A DNA stretch of 41,817 nt from Bdellovibrio sp. ArHS (GTDB lineage: Bacteria; Bdellovibrionota; Bdellovibrionia; Bdellovibrionales; Bdellovibrionaceae), in assembly GCF_000786105.1 (NCBI RefSeq), contig NZ_JTEV01000034.1:1-41817 (forward strand), in the 5' to 3' direction. A program made the position numbers and the translations under genes. Numbering within the stretch: position 1 is the stretch's first letter; each line of letters opens with the position of its first letter. Positions 40,656-41,817 of the stretch are shown here, piece after piece. The notes beneath the pieces were generated by a model. The model had not been told where the DNA came from. It was given only the letters and a program-made list of their open reading frames with translations, and did not search any database.

Positions 40656-41705
40656 TTATTCTTCGTCTTTGAGGCCCAGGTGTTTCAGCACGCGGGACAG
40701 GTCTTTCCTGATACGGGTCAGGTGGGCCTTGTTGGCCAGGGTTTTTAATGAGTCACGCAAGGGCTCTAGTGGGTAGCCTCCATAAGCCCCTGGTTGAAGG
40801 ACGTCGTTTGTGACGGCGGCACGGCCGGCTAACATTACTTTGTCAGTGACATGAATATGATCTGAAATCGCCGCTTCGCCACCGAACATGCAGTTATTGC
40901 CGATGGTGCTAGAGCCCGCGACCTTAAAGCCCGCGGCTATCACACAATTGTCGCCGATCACAACATTGTGAGCGACATGGCAGAAGTTATCCATTTTCGT
41001 ACCGTTGCCAATGCGTGTTTCCGTCAAGGCGGCGCGATCGATGGCGCAATTGGCACCTAGTTCGACGTGATTGCCGATCACCACGCGGCCGATCTGTGGG
41101 ATCTTTTTGTGAGTTCCATCTTTTGCCATTGCGAAAGAAAATCCGTCGGCGCCAATGGTGGTATGAGGGTGAATTTCACAATGAGAGCCTAGTGTGCAAT
41201 AAGCTCCGATAAACACCTGGGGATGCAAAATCGTGTGATCGCCGATTTCGGCAAAACACTCGATAACGGTGTGTGCGCCAATGGTGCAGCCATCGCCGAT
41301 TTTAGCCTGCTCGCCGATCACGGCAAAGGGACCGACACCGACGTTTTTTCCCAGGTGAGCCGTCGGGTGAACGAAGGCTGTCGGGTGAATTTTCGTCTCT
41401 TGATTGAAGCGGTTCATCTTTCCATCGAACAAAGGAAGAATGGCGGCCATGGCCAGTTGCACATTCGGTGTTTGAAAGAAAGTGGCTTTACTGTCGGCGG
41501 GAAGCGCCAGCGATTTATGCGCAACGATGATCGGGGCCTCTGCATTCAGTGCGGCCTCGAGCTGCTCCTTTTTAGAGACAAAAATCAAACTTTGCTTGTC
41601 AGCCTTTTCAGGGGGGAGGACTTTGACCGCCACAGCCTGCAAGGTTCCGGAAACGAAAGAAAGATCGGAAGAATTTAGTTCTTTTATAACGTCTGCTGTA
41701 ATCAT
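40656..41705 (-). CDS. lpxD: UDP-3-O-(3-hydroxyacyl)glucosamine N-acyltransferase
   Basis: 349 residues. Adds the N-linked hydroxyacyl chain in lipid A synthesis. Residues 1-100 form the uridine-binding domain ([15 protein letters not shown]...[12 protein letters not shown]). Residues 105-310 are a left-handed beta helix of hexapeptide repeats ([27 protein letters not shown]...). The catalytic His lies in [12 protein letters not shown]. The C-terminal helix carries [13 protein letters not shown] 41705 with GAGG seven bases upstream is preferred to the upstream frame start. A complete LpxD means the organism makes lipid A. Confidence 0.96.
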   Translation of the reverse strand: MITADVIKELNSSDLSFVSGTLQAVAVKVLPPEKADKQSLIFVSKKEQLEAALNAEAPIIVAHKSLALPADSKATFFQTPNVQLAMAAILPLFDGKMNRFNQETKIHPTAFVHPTAHLGKNVGVGPFAVIGEQAKIGDGCTIGAHTVIECFAEIGDHTILHPQVFIGAYCTLGSHCEIHPHTTIGADGFSFAMAKDGTHKKIPQIGRVVIGNHVELGANCAIDRAALTETRIGNGTKMDNFCHVAHNVVIGDNCVIAAGFKVAGSSTIGNNCMFGGEAAISDHIHVTDKVMLAGRAAVTNDVLQPGAYGGYPLEPLRDSLKTLANKAHLTRIRKDLSRVLKHLGLKDEE

Positions 41706-41726
41706 AGTGATGCCTCGCGCTAACAC

Positions 41727-41817
41727 TTTACTATTATTTTTTTGATGTCAAGACACTGGGTGATAGTATAAACGTGCTTATTAAACACTTTTGATTCTTT
41801 CTCACCTTTAATTTTAG
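41727..41817. other. upstream region of lpxD, no feature seen
   Basis: Short A/T-rich segment ahead of lpxD at the window end. I see no reliable promoter or gene. Confidence 0.4.

Overview
The window looks like chromosomal DNA of a Gram-negative predator-type bacterium close to Bdellovibrio (Bdellovibrionota). This is inferred from protein style: many small lipoproteins and exported proteins, OmpA-type and DUF3943 outer-membrane proteins, LpxD, a FliG-like protein and a secreted subtilase. No database check was possible.

Layout. 1-120 holds the 3' end of a 5S rRNA and its terminator, so an rRNA operon lies to the left. 120-20,900 is mostly backbone: a small Cys-rich ferredoxin-like protein, an alpha/beta-hydrolase lipoprotein, a VWA-like lipoprotein, a FliG-like protein, a second exported hydrolase, pyroglutamyl peptidase, a Spy-like/ECF sigma/putative anti-sigma stress operon with a good ECF-type promoter, an OmpA protein, a methyltransferase, a DUF1904 protein, a truncated M24-peptidase relic, a DUF3943 protein, a subtilase, and an MHS transporter-acetyl-CoA synthetase operon.

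21,000-31,115 is a compact genomic island next to tRNA-Pro(UGG). It is bracketed by a 23-bp near-identical direct repeat and by two small paralogous proteins that keep an HTH plus a 'Recombinase'-type domain but lack a resolvase catalytic domain. Cargo 1 is a CBASS anti-phage operon: CD-NTase, a Cap15-type 2TM/beta-barrel effector, and a translationally coupled Cys4 'SHI' HNH-like third gene. Cargo 2 is a metal-resistance module: an HMA-CDF transporter, a Cys-rich periplasmic protein, an ArsR-type repressor with a perfect inverted-repeat operator next to its start codon, an outer-membrane factor, an unusually short adaptor-like protein and a CzcA/CusA pump.

31,195-41,817 returns to backbone: tRNA-Pro, small membrane proteins, rpsR divergent from rpmB-rplX, a nitrilase-family amidase, ETF-ubiquinone oxidoreductase, an RlmL-like THUMP methyltransferase, a Mut7-C RNase, an exported barstar-like protein and lpxD.

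Main items for follow-up: (i) a free-standing RNA gene at about 32,786-33,019 with promoter, covarying hairpin repeat, divergent 5S-rRNA-like body and terminator; (ii) the island ends with catalytically headless recombinase proteins; (iii) the third gene of the CBASS operon; (iv) several genes whose -10 element lies 6-7 nt before the ATG, which predicts leaderless mRNAs; (v) an exported barstar; (vi) the miniature adaptor of the RND pump.
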